From: Callaeas wilsoni
Lineage: Eukaryota > Chordata > Aves > Passeriformes > Callaeidae
Direction of reading: 5' to 3'
Assembly: GCA_013398955.1 (NCBI GenBank)
Contig: VWPU01002099.1
Coordinates: 154,425 to 218,424, forward strand
Length of the DNA: 64,000 nt
Shown here one piece after another: positions 23,642-37,481 of this stretch. Position numbers and translations under genes: made by a program. The notes beneath the pieces were generated by a model, which did no database searches, was not told the origin of the DNA, and worked only from the letters and a program-made list of their open reading frames with translations. Every line of letters starts with the position of its first letter. Within the stretch, counting starts at the first letter, position 1.

Positions 23642-26419
23642 TAGGCATAAAAAAGCGTCTTCGAAGATTCAGATAACTAGCTTGGTATGATAACTGGTTA
23701 AAACACTGACATCTGTTTCTATCACTAATATACTAATTCCTGTTTTATTGAGGAAGTAGAAATATAATTCTTTAAGGTCCTATTGCAAAAGGCAATAAAG
23801 TTGTGGAAGGTAAAGAAGCAGCACTGTACAACCAGTAAAAACACTTAGGATTGGTATAACATGTTCTTTTGCATCATATAATTCCTGTTCAGTATTAGGA
23901 AAAAGCAACTATTTCTGCGGACTTTTAAATATTTCATTCATCAGTACTTCCCAGTTATCACATAAACAGGCTAGCGAGATTTCTAATTGAGAAAACTGTG
24001 TATTAATTACCATCACTTACACGCTTCCAAGGCAAAAGTAAATATTTTGGCTTGTTTCAGGTTGCTGAAACAGGGCGATCGGATGGAGTAAACACTGGAC
24101 AAAAAACAGCCAAAACCAAAAACTTAAGCCAAAAAGGAAGGTTTGAGAGGGAGAAAAAGGGTAAGATCATTGCTACCTAAACTACCATAAAAAACAAGTC
24201 AGCTTTTGTAGTTGTTGACTCTGCAATAATATGGAACAGCCATTTTGGTAAACATTATTTGATATTTACCATCAGAGTCTCAAAGGAAAAATCTCCATGG
24301 ATATTTGAATTTTCCTTTGCTTCTCTTAAACTTGTCAGTGAAGAAAGATATCTCACGCTTTTAGTCACCATCAACACAAAAAGATAAAATTGAATACATT
24401 CAACTCACTCCTAGCAAAAGCAATACTGAGAACAAATGTTCCTTCTCTCCCATACACACACATTTATCCCTGGTGACAGAAGTACAAAAAACCACATTTG
24501 AGCATAGTTACGTAAGCAAGAACAAATTGTTTAGTAAACAAAGTTAAAAGTTACCAAATATGCAAAATTGCCTTGTCTGAATCACATATAAAAGCCATTA
24601 AAAAACTAAACTAACAATGCAAAATATGGCTAGATTTCCATATATAATCACAAACAGGAGCACTAATTGTGCATATACATATTAATCTTTGCATGTGGAA
24701 GTTTTTTCAGCATTTTCTTTTTCTGCAACAAATTTAAACATGTCACACTGTATTCAACCATGGCATACTTGGTAACAAGGACTACAGTAGAATTGTACCT
24801 TGTACACTGAAGTTATGAGTAATAAAAGATACCAACTTGATAAGCTGAAAAAGACATAGCAAATCTATTTTTATTCTTTAAAAAAATTGTTTGGTTTTTT
24901 TTACAGTTATGTAAAGGAAGCAGCAAGCAGATTTATTTGCTAATACTGATGGGGAAGGGAAAAGAGCGTTGACTTAAAGAACAACATCACTGACTGCTGT
25001 CATTCCTTTTTCTTAGACAACGAAAGACATTCAAACCCTTAGTATTCCATAAAGTCTAGGAAGCAAACCTGTTCCCAAAATTATTTATGCCAAATAGAAA
25101 ATTATTCCACTACAGCCAAATCTCATAAAAATGGAAATTTAAAAATCACAATCTGAGATGTACATTTTTCAATAAAATAGCCTGACATGTTAATTTATTT
25201 TTTTTTAATATATGGACATAAACATTCATTTTGTTGCAAAAATGCAAGACAAAATAAGGCCTGTTTCACATTTCCCCAGCTGGAGAATTACCAGCAAAAT
25301 ATGAGTACGTATCTGTGAAAGGCTGATATGTGTTTCCCATTTTCTAGTTCGATTTAACACAAACTTTTAGCACAAAGCTCTGTCCACCAGCATATTCTTT
25401 CTTTTTTCACGCCCATATTTAAAACAACATCGTTGGCCTTACTGGTTAAGTCCTGTCCAATTTCCTAAGCCAGTTGTCTGGAACTGGGGAGCTGGATCCT
25501 TACTTCTGTATAAACTTCCTAACCAACAGGTGAATCAAGTAATAGTAACTCACTAGGTGAGTTAATCCCCCACCTTATAGAAATGTGTTGGAAGAACCCT
25601 GTGAATTATGTTCCCATGTAAATTAATACATGTCATCCTGGGCTTAATCTTCGTCAGCTGAGAAACAGGAACATAGGCCCTGGAGATGGAGCAACACCAT
25701 ACCAGTGGTCATGCAGTACTAAATGCTTTTCACAGCTCTCTAGAAGGATTTAATCTGAGAAGCATGCACAATGCATGTTTCACACACACTTCAAGAATTA
25801 GGCATTTAAAAACATCACAGACACAAACACTTCTGCTTCCCAGTGGCTGGAATTCTTTTATCCAATAGCCCAGTGGCTAAATCATTTGTTCAGGAAAGCA
25901 CTGCACAATGTTGTATCTTCAGCCTGAGAAGGCTGAAATATGTATATTTCCCTGCAGAAAGCACATCCCCAGCATACACAGGGTGTCTGGTACGACATAA
26001 TTCACCTTCCCACTAAAGCCACGCCACTGAGCAAACCATGATTCATGATTTACTAGACCAGAAAGAGGACTGATTCATTGCATGACTGTGACCCTCTCTC
26101 CTGGGGATAAAGATGTTCTCTTGGGAGAATACCTCAACCCCTTCACCCAGGCTTTCTGCAGAATCTCATTCAATTGAATGAGCATATGATGGTCTGCTGT
26201 CAACACATACTTGATCTTACTTAGGTCTATATGAGGCAAAGAGCTAACTAAGCTTGACCTTACCAGTCAAAAATATAAGCTGAGTCTGTGATACTACAGC
26301 TAATAATACAGTTACAAGAAAGAAAAATGAAGGATTCATAAAGTGATACTGACCACTGAGCATTGAATGTAAAAGAGTCCTCGCTAGTCTCATTCTCAAA
26401 TCACAGTGCTTCTGGTAGA
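23642..26419. other. Non-coding stretch, nothing recognised
   Basis: AT-rich unique sequence. A small stem (TGTTTCAG, GTTG loop, CTGAAACA) occurs near 24055-24074. There is no element or exon that I can support. Confidence 0.5.
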
Positions 26420-26939
26420 TTGACCACAGCTCGCAGGTAAATTACTTAACTCCCAAGCAGAACAGGGGAGAGAATTGGAAGGGCAAAAAGTACATAAAGG
26501 ATCACGATAGAGACAGTTCAATAAGTGACAAAAAGAAAGCAAGAAAAGCAACCTCTCGCCACCAGTGGACTCACCCAGCCAGAGCGATGCCCCAGCAACA
26601 GCTATCCTGGAAAAAACTCTCCCCCTCTTCCCATACCCCATCACACACATTTTATTGCTAAGCATAACATCATATGCTATGAGACATCCATTTGGTCAAT
26701 TGGGGTCAGCTGTCCCAGCTCCATCCCCTCCTATCATCTTGCCCACCCCCAGTCTACTCACTGAGGTGGCAAAGTGAGAAACAGAGAAAGCCTTGATGCT
26801 GTGCAAGGACTGTTCATCAGTAGTTAAAACATTGGTATGTTACCAACATTGGCTTGGTCACCAGCCTAAAATACAGCACTGTGTGGACTGCCATGAAGAA
26901 AATCAGCCAAATTTTCCACCCTCAACTGAACTCAGTACA
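26420..26939 (-). mobile_element. Nearly full-length ERV LTR, minus strand (probably a solo LTR)
   Basis: Read on the minus strand, the element starts TGTACTGAGTTCAG at 26939 and follows the order of a widespread avian LTR: GATTTTCTTCATGGCAG, a region near TTGATGCTGTGC, the GGGACAGCTGACCCCAATTG block, the TGATGTTATGCTTAGC promoter block (26659-26674), and CCAATTCTCTCCCC near its 3' end. A TATA-like ATAAAA follows the promoter block. The 3' end near 26420 is diverged, so that edge is approximate. No gag, pol or env sequence lies beside it. I think it belongs to the ERVL-like avian group, but the family name needs a library search. The short frames inside it are not genes. Confidence 0.75.
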
Positions 26940-29900
26940 TGCTGAATCAGCTAAGACTGCCTTCACGCTCCTCCTAATTTCCAGGCCCCTACATTTGTCT
27001 TCTTTCACAGAACTAAATGTGCAAACAAGCAGAACCACCTTAGCATCCTCAGCTCAGGAAACAGATTTTTCTCTCCTACTCATGAAGTCTTGGATGTTTA
27101 GGAGCTGGCTTGAGATGCGGCATCCAGCTGCTATAAATCAAGATTTCCTTTTAGTCGTTTCCCCTGTTATTCAGCCAGTACTCAAGGGAGCACAGGGATG
27201 CCATGAGATGAGAAATACTAACATGTGGAAAACCTGAAGGTGTATTAGCACACCTGCTGCTATCACTGCAGCCCATGGAGAGCAAATGAACTCAATTCTT
27301 CACTTTTTATATGGGTATAAATAGTCCATTTGGGGAAAAAAAAAGCACTCTCTGTAAACAGAAGATTAAAATGTTATAGGAAGGCTATACTTTATAGGAC
27401 GAACAAGCAAGGGTCTCATTCTGACCTAAATTAATACCTATAGAAAAATCACTCATTACCTCCAAACTTTGAGAGTATTTACAGTTGGAGACAAACACTG
27501 CACCTTCCAACATCCAATTTATTTGTAGGGTGCCCCAAGACCTTGGTAAGTGGGTCCTACAGCTGCAAAACATTACAAGTCATTTACACCATTACAAAAT
27601 GTTCAACAACAGTTGCAGCTTAACAGCAGTGACTCAAATCTGTCAGCAAAGGCTGCAGAACAAATGCTCACCCCGGCTCAGTTCCTTCAGTGGCATTTTG
27701 GCACTGCCACCAGGCTGACAGCTGCTCTGGCTGGTTTGTAGCACATAAGGAAGCCTTGTGTGGGACCAACACAACCCAGCGAGACCAGGGACAGCCCTGC
27801 TCCCTGGAGGAAGGAGGAGAGAGCATTGTCACACTTCTGGGTCTCAGCTGATCTCTGCTTGCTCCACCAGCCCTAAGGGGTTTTTAATACCAGAGGGAAA
27901 GGCACCTCAGCCTGTGACACAGAGTTATTTACAGTGGTAACTTCTCATGGCTGCAGACAGCCACACACAAGCACAGCACAGATCTGCTGTTTGCTTGTCA
28001 TTCCTGGGCAAGCTATGTCTGGATTAGACTACAGGTGTATTCTAACTCCATGAAAAATAAGCCCACTTTCGCCTCTTGCCAAAGAAAAGAACCAGGAAGA
28101 CTGCAGTTAACATTAATTCTGGCACACATCCACAGAAGGGACTTGTCCTTTCAAACTAGAAATCTTGCCTGCATTTCAGTATCTTTTTATAGAAGACATG
28201 ACATAGACTGCAACCCATGTGATGCTACTGTGCTATTCAAGCCAATTTGAATTTTTCAAGTAGGATTTCCTGGTATATGCTACCATGTATTTCAAGATAT
28301 ATTGAGGATGTTCCCATCAGTCCTTGTTGCTGTCATCAGTAAAAACAAATTTTTCTTGGCAAAATTTTTCTGTCTATATTATAGTACATATTGATTAAAT
28401 ACATGATGTAGAAAATTAAATGGGCAGTGAAAATATAGATGACTTTTCTAGAATGACATGTTTTCAAATGCATTATTCTATGCTGATTTAACTTAATTAC
28501 GAAGAAAAATTTGCAAATTTATTTAATTGGTACCTCCTAAGCTCTGTTAATAACGACATTTTTTCATCATTACTTATGGGATGTGTCTATAAACATAAGG
28601 TAGGATGCACAAAACACCCTCTGTGAGATGATACACTCCTAGCTAAGTTTTATTAAAGAATATTGGATTTTTCCAACTACAACAGCAAGCCTAAGGTGGG
28701 TTTCTCAAGCACAGGAATGCTATATACTACTGCCTAGATCCAGCCCACACATACACTTTGGTTGGATGTCTGTACCAGGTGCCCAGATCTCTGCTGTACC
28801 CCTTACGAAGTGAATACCAGCTGCCTGTATGCAGCCCACAGGAGGAGAGGAGACACAGGAGTGGTGCCCAGCTTGCAGAGGTGTTTGTGAGGAGAGCACG
28901 TAGTTCCTTTTATGGCTCTTGCCCCAAAGCACGAGGCAGAGCTGACTGTGCAACCACCATCCCTAGGGCCTGATTGTCCACTCCATTTCACATGTCATGG
29001 TTGTGCAGTGGAAATCAATGAAGTTATACAGCCAGAAAATTGGTGAAACAGAGACCGGCCCTCACCGCCCGAAGGGGTTTCAGTTCAGTGGTGGGAGAAA
29101 CAATCCTTGTACATACATTTGTCAATCTGGTCCCATTTATGTCAATTAAAAGTATTGCTTTTGACTTCAAGGGAGTCTAGTCACATTTGTGTACTGTTCA
29201 GAACATGCTCTGGAGACTTTTCAAAAGAAAGGCCTTTTTTTCAGGTAGAGGTTAAAAACACGCACACTAATCATGAACAGTATTTAAATAAAGATGGCAA
29301 TATTCTTTAGATTTGAAGATGCAAGGTATTCAAATGTTCTAATGCAAAACAACAGGTTTCTGATCAATAACATTTTTTGAATGGCTATAATTAATCCTCT
29401 ACATCTGAGAGAAATAAAGAGAAGATCTTTAATCTAGGGCTAATAATTTATACAGGGTTAAACTATAAGTTGTGTGAAAATTTACACATTCTCTTTTAGA
29501 AAAATCCATAAATTCACATGAAACAGAAGATGCCATGCAGTGAACTGCAGTTTAACAGCAGGGAGTAGGACCCAATGAAATGATGGCTACTGACCCACAC
29601 AGTGACCTTTTTTTACAGTCTCACCAAACAATCACTGCTGATGTCTTACACAAAGGACAGAATAATAACAGATACACTTTAGCCAAGATGGTAACCTTCC
29701 CTCCTCTTAAAGCTGTTTTCAAGTTTTTCACACTGATGCAATCAAAAAGTTAATAAACAGTGGGCTTTCTTTTTCATGCAAAATAGGAAATGCCTATAAC
29801 TTTAATAAAGAAGTTGATTATTAACACTATTTTTTCCCTCTTGACTTAAAACAGAGTACATCATGTGGCATTGCCAAGCATGTAAACTCAACCTAGGAAC

Positions 29901-30506
29901 TCAGTTAAGTGAGGAACATAGCTTAGGAGTAATATTAAAAACATACAGCGTGATTCACCCTAAAACAAACAAAAAAGTTAAAAATTTTGTAACAAAAATT
30001 TAAAAAGATAGGTGGATGTAGAATGAGATTAAGTTTTGGGTTAGGAAAAGGTATGAAAAATTAGACAATAGGCAGAGCATACAAAGGAGAGGAAAAAAAA
30101 AAAAAACCTGAGTGTTTTTCATTATGTCATTATTTCAGGTTCTTCCTAAAAGAAGAATCAGTCCTGCCAGAAGAAATACATGGTGGGTTTTTATTCAGAG
30201 AAAAAACCCTGTTACAATAGTATCATAACTCTTTTAAGCACGGAAATATGCTAATTAGAATGTGTGCTAACTATGCAAAAATTCTTTCTGTGATTTCCAA
30301 AAAGAGCTATCTCACTAGCACGGAGAGTTTTTAAATTAATCTAAGTACTACAGCATTCTCATTTTGAAGAGGAAACCTTCTATGTCAAAACATAAGGCTC
30401 CATTCTACCTTCATGAAGTATTAGTGGATAGTTTTTTCTGTGTATTAAACGAAATTTTAAAGTTATAAGAGTACAGAGAAATTGTGTGGTTTTTTTTACA
30501 CTCACC
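26940..30506. other. Non-coding stretch, locally GC-richer, no gene named
   Basis: Moderately GC-rich patches at 27.6-28.0 kb and 28.7-29.0 kb carry several short frames on both strands without clear splice sites. An A14 run lies at 30093-30106. No repeat family is recognised. Confidence 0.45.
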
Positions 30507-30660
30507 TGTCATGGTTCAGGAATGGTATCCCTCAATTTAGCACCCCCACTAAACAGAAAACCACAAGCCACTCCCCTTTCCTTCCTGTGAGACACACAAA
30601 GGGTGGAGATTACAGGTTGAGATAAAAAGACTACTGGAAACAGGAAGAAATAACAAGAAC
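30507..30660 (-). mobile_element. Truncated ERV LTR, 3' end only, minus strand
   Basis: The plus strand starts TGTCATGGTTCAGGAATGGT and runs through GGTTGAGATAAAAAG and ACTGGAAACAGGAAG. This is the reverse complement of the 3' part of the solo LTR at 45403-45799: both end with ATACCATTCCT, then AACCATGACA on the LTR sense strand. The 5' part of the LTR is absent. The copy is diverged with small indels. Confidence 0.7.
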
Positions 30661-33039
30661 ATCATTTTTTAAAGATGCCTAAGATCAGGAAGATTACTTC
30701 AATAAAAACTGAGTGTTCAGACCCCTGCTGGCCAAAGTTGTATCCCCTATTAGACATGTCCAGCCTCAAGTAAAGTCAGACTAAGATAGAAAACTTGAGA
30801 AGTTAAAGTCGTTTTGAACGAGAAGTGAATCTCTTTCTTTTTATTTTTAAAGGGTATATATATTTTGCAAGACCCCAGCGTATTACAGAAATAGCCAGAA
30901 ACAAACCTTTAACAGCTAATTAACCACAGAACTTTACCCTTTTCAGGAGGACAGAGCATCTGCCGAGCACAAGTAGCTTACAAAGACCATGATGAAAATA
31001 AAAAATACCCCAGAGTGCAATATGTGGAGAGAAGCCACATCCACTTAAACAAATTAGTATGTATCACTGACAGCTTTGTGGGGTTTTTTTGAAGAACACT
31101 GCACACATGACACACAGCAGCATACACTTTTTTGGGTACCAAATGCCTTCTGCTTCCCCTGACTGGAGCATCAGCAGCACCCAGCCTGCATCCCAAAAGA
31201 GAGCTCAGTACAGGTCTGAGTGCCCAGGGAATTATTGTCTTCATCTAATGAAGCATAACCACTTTCACATCCTGTTTACAGGCACATCATGGTGATGCAT
31301 AGATCTTGCCAAAGGCACAATTATATAGCAACACTCTTTAAAGAAACTCAGATGAAAATATAGGTCTTATAACAAATTGGGCTGCTATTTCCTTGTGATT
31401 CTTCCACTAACTGATTCAACTAAACATGACAGAGTTTTACTAAAAATATTAAATCTTTATATAAATCTTTACACATTTCTCTCTATTCAGCTTCATAAAT
31501 GAAAGAAAGATTTTGATTAATTGTAAGAAGTTACATAAGACAGCTTCTGGTCTCTCTCACACAGGAAGATTACAAACAAGTTGTGTCTGAGCTTGCACTG
31601 TAACCTCCCACCTTTGAGCACCACCCCAGGGACCTGTTCATCAATATAACCATTGCCCTCCTCTGAGCACAAAGGGAGATCAGGGCTAGCGTGCCACAGG
31701 CAGCCTTCTCCTATGATCACTGAACTCAAAATGTTTTAGTCAGACATGAAAGAGGGAAGATGGATAAAAACCAGTCTCCTCAACATTCATGGGGAGACTC
31801 AGAAGCTGCATGCCATCAGTGCAAGGCAGATGCTGTAATGAAACTGCACAGTTTGTGGCAGAGTCTCAGCCTGATTTTTGATGCAAAAAACCCCCACTGT
31901 CTGGAAAAGAAAATACAGAGATGACCTGAGTTGGTGAAGTCATATTTCCCTTCACATTTTGCCAGGGCAAAGAGGACAATCTGTTTTCACTCCTGATGCA
32001 GTCCTATGAACTGAGAGGATAAAAGGTTGTGTAGGATTCAGTGTCATTTTCAACAAGGCAAAGGGATTCAAATTTATCTTCACTCTACTTAAGCACAATT
32101 TGGCTTGTTAGGAATTCTGAAAAAGTACCAATGACCTGATGAAGCCCACCGTTCATGCTAGGAAATGCATCTTTGTCAAAGCTGGGACTTATTCATGGGT
32201 GTGCCGATTTCAGTTTATGGGAAGAGAGGGAATCGCTGTGCACTGGCTCTGTGCTAATGTGAAAGAAAACCACCTTAAAAACTAAACTTTCTGACAACTC
32301 ACAGAACTTCTGAGAACTTTTCTAACTACACTATGGAAAAAGAATTGAAACCTATGAAAAAGAGTATTTAGAACACGGAGTATTGCCAATATGCCTGACA
32401 CTTTACGCAGTGGGTTCCAGCTTTTCAGAAGGTATATGCATCCCAGATTCCTTCCATCATGGTGAGTAAAGCTGATATTTTCACACAACACCCCTTTTTT
32501 TTTCCTTTTCAAACAAAGCACATCTATTCAAAACACTGATTAACACCCTCCTTTCAAACAATAAAAAAACCACTACCTGGAAGCAATCCAGTGTTTTATC
32601 TTGTAAACCTATCACCTATTTCATTCTTTGAGCTTCTTTACTCTAAGGCATTTCAGAAGTACTTAGATAAAAGCCTACCCCAGCACAAAGATGCTACCAC
32701 AATAAATGGTAGGCAGGCAGCACCAGCATCCACATCTGGGCACCAACACTGCCGCAAGCCCCATGCTCCTTTGTAACGAGGAGCCCGGGCTGCAGAAGAT
32801 GATTTCACCAACTGATGTTTTGAATGCTTGAAAATCCTATGGTGACAATTCCAAGCGTAGACTTACTTTATTAATATGCTATTACAAGCATTTTTATATT
32901 CTTTTTCTCTCCATGCAGCCTTACAATCACTTATCAATTGCACCACTCCAGCAGCATGGCCTAGTGCTGTCTCAGTGGGAATTAGTGTTGATTGCCTCAC
33001 TGTACATCACCTATGGTAGCTTTTCCTTAAAAGGTTCTC

Positions 33040-33093
33040 ACTTAGATCCCGCTGTTTTATAGTCCAACTTAGGTCCTGCTGTTTTGTAATTCA
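33040..33093. repeat. 27-bp imperfect tandem duplication
   Basis: Units 33040-33066 and 33067-33093 agree at 22 of 27 positions, and all five differences are transitions. It is older than the duplication at 6954-7013. Confidence 0.85.
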
Positions 33094-34674
33094 GATATAG
33101 CACACAGAAGGGTTTGGGTCTACCCCAGGATATGTTTTACAGAACTGCACTTAAAACCAACATTCACTTTTATTGAAATCATTCATGCTCTAAGTTTTAG
33201 TCTGCTTGAGTGAAAAAGAATATAACATTTCTACAGTGATGAAATATAGGATCTTTTTCTATGCAGAAAAAAATTAAATGTTGTTCCACAATAAAAAAAT
33301 TCTATTTAAATGCTCGTTCGACTTTTTTCTCTTTGTAAATGTAGAGTACATCTCTTTTCTGAGGTTCAGTATACACAGGGTACATTTTGTAAAACTTAAG
33401 TCTTACCCAAACCATCCACACACAGATTAATGTTACTGAACAGCCTCACTTGGAGAGTGGAGGATTTGCTTTGTTCAACAGGCACCAGACTCTGGTATCT
33501 TACTTCAAGCATGGCCCTCACTACAGAGAATTAGGAGCTGTGAAAAAAAATCAGAGGGCTATTATCACATTTCTTCCTGTGTTCTTCACAGCATTTTACC
33601 CAATCCTTTTGAGATCCAAGACATTTTGATCCACAGCCTTCTGCAAGTCAGCTCGACATTTACCAAGGTCTGCATGAGAAAGGTGCTGTGGCTCTGCCTC
33701 TGCTGATCCACCTAGGCACAGCTGGGCCACAGAGCTGCGCTACAGCTGGCCCTGGGAACTCCACGCTGTATTGCTCTCTGCTTCTAGTGCTATCTAATTC
33801 TCTGCCAAGAAAAAGCCATTTGAGGGAAATTTAAATGCCTTCTGCTATTTCTGGCACTGGGAAGGACTGTGAGGCGTTGTTGCATCCATCTGCATTTTCA
33901 GCATTGAACAGCATGTTGTTTATTCCATGTCAAGCATCAGATTTCCCCAGATGAAAGGCAGGAAATAACCTATGCAGTCACACAGACCCTTTTAGACTGG
34001 GGAAAGTAAAACAAAATCACAATAAGAACTCGGAGAAAAATTATGTTGGGTCACATCTCTTAATAGTTGTCTACAACGAGCTGATCAGACTGGCTGCCAG
34101 TCTGCTGACAGCAGGAGAGTTACCATAGCAAATTCTATAAAAATAAAGAAAAAAAAACAATTACAGTAACACTGATAAATCCATTAGCCTCTTACCGATA
34201 CCTTACACTGAGATACTTGATGAAGGCACTGTCACAGCCAGAAAGATTTTCTATCTGAAATAATGCATTAACTAATTCATGAGATGCAATGCAAGTGGAC
34301 ATTGCTTTTGCTAACTCATAAAACTTCACCAAATCTATGACTGTATTTCAGCTCCTAACTTCTGGGTGACTGCTTCTCATATATTTTAACGTTTTGCAAA
34401 ACCTTATTTTCCAAAATCCTGAACTTCTACACAAAACATCAATATAGGGGCACTTACATTAAATTAGACTTTCTAGTCTCCAGTTAGTAGATCATACTCT
34501 ATGGATTCAAAATTAAACTCATGATACATGTTTTAGTTTCCTGCCTAGGAAACCAGAAAGAAATCCTTGGACACTAAGTAGCCAATATCCTACTACTTGA
34601 ATCTGAAGGAGCTGCTATCTAACATACATTTAATTTACACATTTAGAGATCATATACATGCAACTCATGTTTTG

Positions 34675-34692
34675 TGCATATGTGTGTGTGCA
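34675..34692. repeat. Short TG/CATA-rich microsatellite
   Basis: A GTGCATATGTGTGTGTG-like run, part of a wider alternating purine-pyrimidine patch to about 34720. Confidence 0.75.
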
Positions 34693-36488
34693 TATACACA
34701 GAACATACGTATGCAGTAAATGTCAGCTCAGTGCACAACCTACTTACATACAGAAATATATGTTACTGCTCCTTTCCATTTATTAAGCCACATTCATGAA
34801 ACTCCAGAGCCTAAAAAGAACTAGTCTGGGCCTCATGCAGAGATGGATGAGCCAAAATCCATTCAACCACTTCACCCTCTGTCATGTCTCCCTTCATTGA
34901 CACATAAACAGGGAGGATGTATCCAAGCAAAGTGGCACATTACTAATTGCACCGTCTTCATTAATACTGCATTATGTGTCTCTGTGCTGTAGGGAATTGA
35001 CAATGCAAAAAAGATGTCAAGAGCTTATCACAATGTACATTTAAATATTTGGTCCAATTTTTAACATGAACATACTAGCAGTCTCTGCTTCAACAGTCCA
35101 AACTGGAGAAAAGGTCGTTTATCAGCTGCTAACCAGGAACAAAAGGCAAATAGCCTTAATTTCCCAAACAGATCTATTTGCATCTTTCCTGTGCCCCTTG
35201 GATAATTAGGCATCACTGCAGAAGAAGAAATCTTCACTGTGCTACAGAGATATCAGTCTGTAAACAGAGCACTTCCATTTGTAAAAAAGTCTAAACAAAA
35301 AGGCAGATAAGGAGAGGTCTTTACCAGAGTCACACAGAACTCTAGGAAAATCACTGCATAAGGACCAGCCAGAAGGAAGATTTCTAGACAGGAAATACCA
35401 AAATAAATAAAGGCATCTTTTTGCCCAAGAGTAAGAGGAAGACTGCATCTTATATTTGGTTTACTTGTAACTGTTTAAAAATATCTAAATAAACATCCAA
35501 CCTCAGAGTGGCAATAGTGTGCTCCCACAATTAACATGGATTTAAATGAAAACATTTGTGGATCGTTTTCACAAGGGCAAGAGATCAGGATTAAATAAAG
35601 AGGTATTGCAGCAACTGTGAGTGCTGCAGAGCCTGCAAAGGATCACTCATTTCAGCAAGTGCAAGATAGCAAGTTCCTCGCCCATATACTGATTTAACAC
35701 TTTTCATATCCAAGCAAAGCTTTATGTTTTTAGCAACGAATAACTGCAAACAGGACAAATACAAGGAGAACATGCAGAATCTCTTTTGTTCTTCCCATCT
35801 TTCTCTGCTTCTCTTGGAGACTAAGAATTCGGCACTTGAGCACTGGCAGAACACATACTATTACAAGTAACATGTACAAGTGTGACCAGCCACAATGAAC
35901 CAAATGAATAACTATACAACTGAGTACAGTGTTCTCCATCCAAGTTTAACTCTACAGCTGTCTCAAAACAGAACCAGCTGCCCCCAGAACAGAGACAAAA
36001 AGCTTTCCCAGAGTCAGGAATGGATATTTTTCTGCCTGTACTTCAAGCCTTTCTTCCACTTTGCCCCTTTGTGAGAAGCCTCACTGAGCACTTCTTACAC
36101 AGAACTGAGATTCCAGATGGCATCCTACTGTAATTTGGGTAATATTTTAGTCAGAACTACAGTCATTAATAATTAGAAATTAATAACTCAAGGGACATAT
36201 TGTCCTGAGAAACCTCTCAAAGCTATCTTTTAATCTTGTAATTAAAGTTCAAACACTTTCTGTCATGTAAAAATCTATGCATTCTAAGAAATATTTCAGT
36301 CATTAGTGTATAATTTCATTCATTTACAGACAGCAGTATACTAATTAAAGTCAGCATGGAATTTGGAGATGACCTAGTAGATTTTTTGCTTCCTCTTCAC
36401 TTATCTCTGATGGTTATCTTTTATGCTGCTAAGATGCAAATACAGATTAATGTAATTAAAATAAAGTTTCCTAAAACCTGCTTATTTT

Positions 36489-36910
36489 CACTGAGTTGTT
36501 TTGAGACGAAGTTAACTTTCTTCATAGCAGCCTGTGTAATCTGTTCTCTGCAGTGGAAGGTGAAACAGTGTTTGTACCACACCAACATTTTGGCTATAGC
36601 TGAACAGTTCTTGCCGAGGCAAGAGCCAAGGCTTTCTCTCCAGCCTCACACACACACAGAGGCCAGCAGGTTAGGGGTGGGCAAAAGGCTAGAAGGGGGC
36701 ACAGCTGGGACAGCTGCCTCCAGTGACTGAACAGACATTCCATTCCATACAATGCCATGCTTAGCAATAAAATCTCAGAGAAATAGATAGGATGCGGGGA
36801 CATTGATGATGGCATTTGTCTTCCCAAGAAGTCATTACACATGTTTGATAGGAGAGGGAGAGATGGTTAGGGCAGGAGTTTTGCTGCTGGCTGGGGTCAG
36901 CCCACCACAT
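36489..36910 (+). mobile_element. Partial ERV LTR, plus strand
   Basis: Relative of the element at 26420-26939 in the opposite orientation. Matching blocks on the plus strand are AGTTAACTTTCTTCATAGCAGC, AACAGTTCTTGC, GGGACAGCTGCC, and ATGCTTAGCAATAAAA with a TATA-like AATAAAA at about 36762-36777. Further on come GGCATTTGTCTTCCCAAG and a fading U5-like part. It contains a short CACACACACA run. The 3' end is not clear and the boundaries are approximate. No internal retroviral region is present. Confidence 0.65.
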
Positions 36911-37146
36911 CACTCTTTCTGAATATTTTCTGTAGCTATTATCCATCTTGCTTCCTGTGCATTTCACTCACTGCATTCAAATCACCACTTAAGTGATCCG
37001 GCAGGAGCAATACCCTGCATACCTTCCTCAGTGAAAACAAGCCACCTCTTCTTTCAAGTTGACCTTGGTAACCAAGCAAAGTCATCAAAATCTCAAAACT
37101 AAGCAAATAATCTGGAACAAGGAATAAATTTAATTTGATATACAGA

Positions 37147-37481
37147 GTCATAGAATATTCTGTGTTGGAAGGGTAATCCACAAGGATTATCACAAAATCC
37201 AACTCCTGCCCTGCACAGGAGAGCCCCAAAAATCACACCATGTGCCTGAGAGTATTGTCCAAACCCTTCCTGAGCTCTGTTAGGCTTAGTGACGTGACCA
37301 CTTCCCTGAGGAGCCTGTTCCAGTGCCCTATTTTTCTCTGGGTAAAAAAAAAAAATTTCCTTATATCCAACCTAAACCTCCCCTGACACAACTTCATGCC
37401 ATCCCCCTATCTCTGGTCACCACAGAGAAGAGATCAGTCCTGCCCCTCTGCTTCCCCCTGTGAGGAAGCTATAGACCACTT
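37147..37481 (-). mobile_element. CR1 LINE 3' fragment, minus strand
   Basis: The plus strand is the reverse complement of a CR1 3' end and can be followed block by block: TCATAGAATATTCTGTG, GTTGGAAGGG, ATCCAACTCC, GAGGAGCCTGTTCCAGTGCC, ATATCCAACCTAAACCTCCC, ACAACTTCATGCCAT, and GGTCACCACAGAGAAGAGA. The sense 3' terminus is at 37147. The element is 5'-truncated at about 37481, typical for LINE copies. It is better preserved than the CR1 pieces at 7.5 and 10.5 kb. Confidence 0.9.

Larger units (their letters stand above)
30661..36488. other. Non-coding stretch, simple repeats only
   Basis: Unique DNA with a 27-bp tandem duplication at 33040-33093 and a TG-rich run at 34675-34692. I see no exon or RNA gene that I can support. 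Confidence 0.5.

Noticed and set aside
26396..27237. Several frames of 60-127 codons on both strands
   Set aside because: Most lie inside the minus-strand LTR or run out of it, and LTRs do not encode these proteins.
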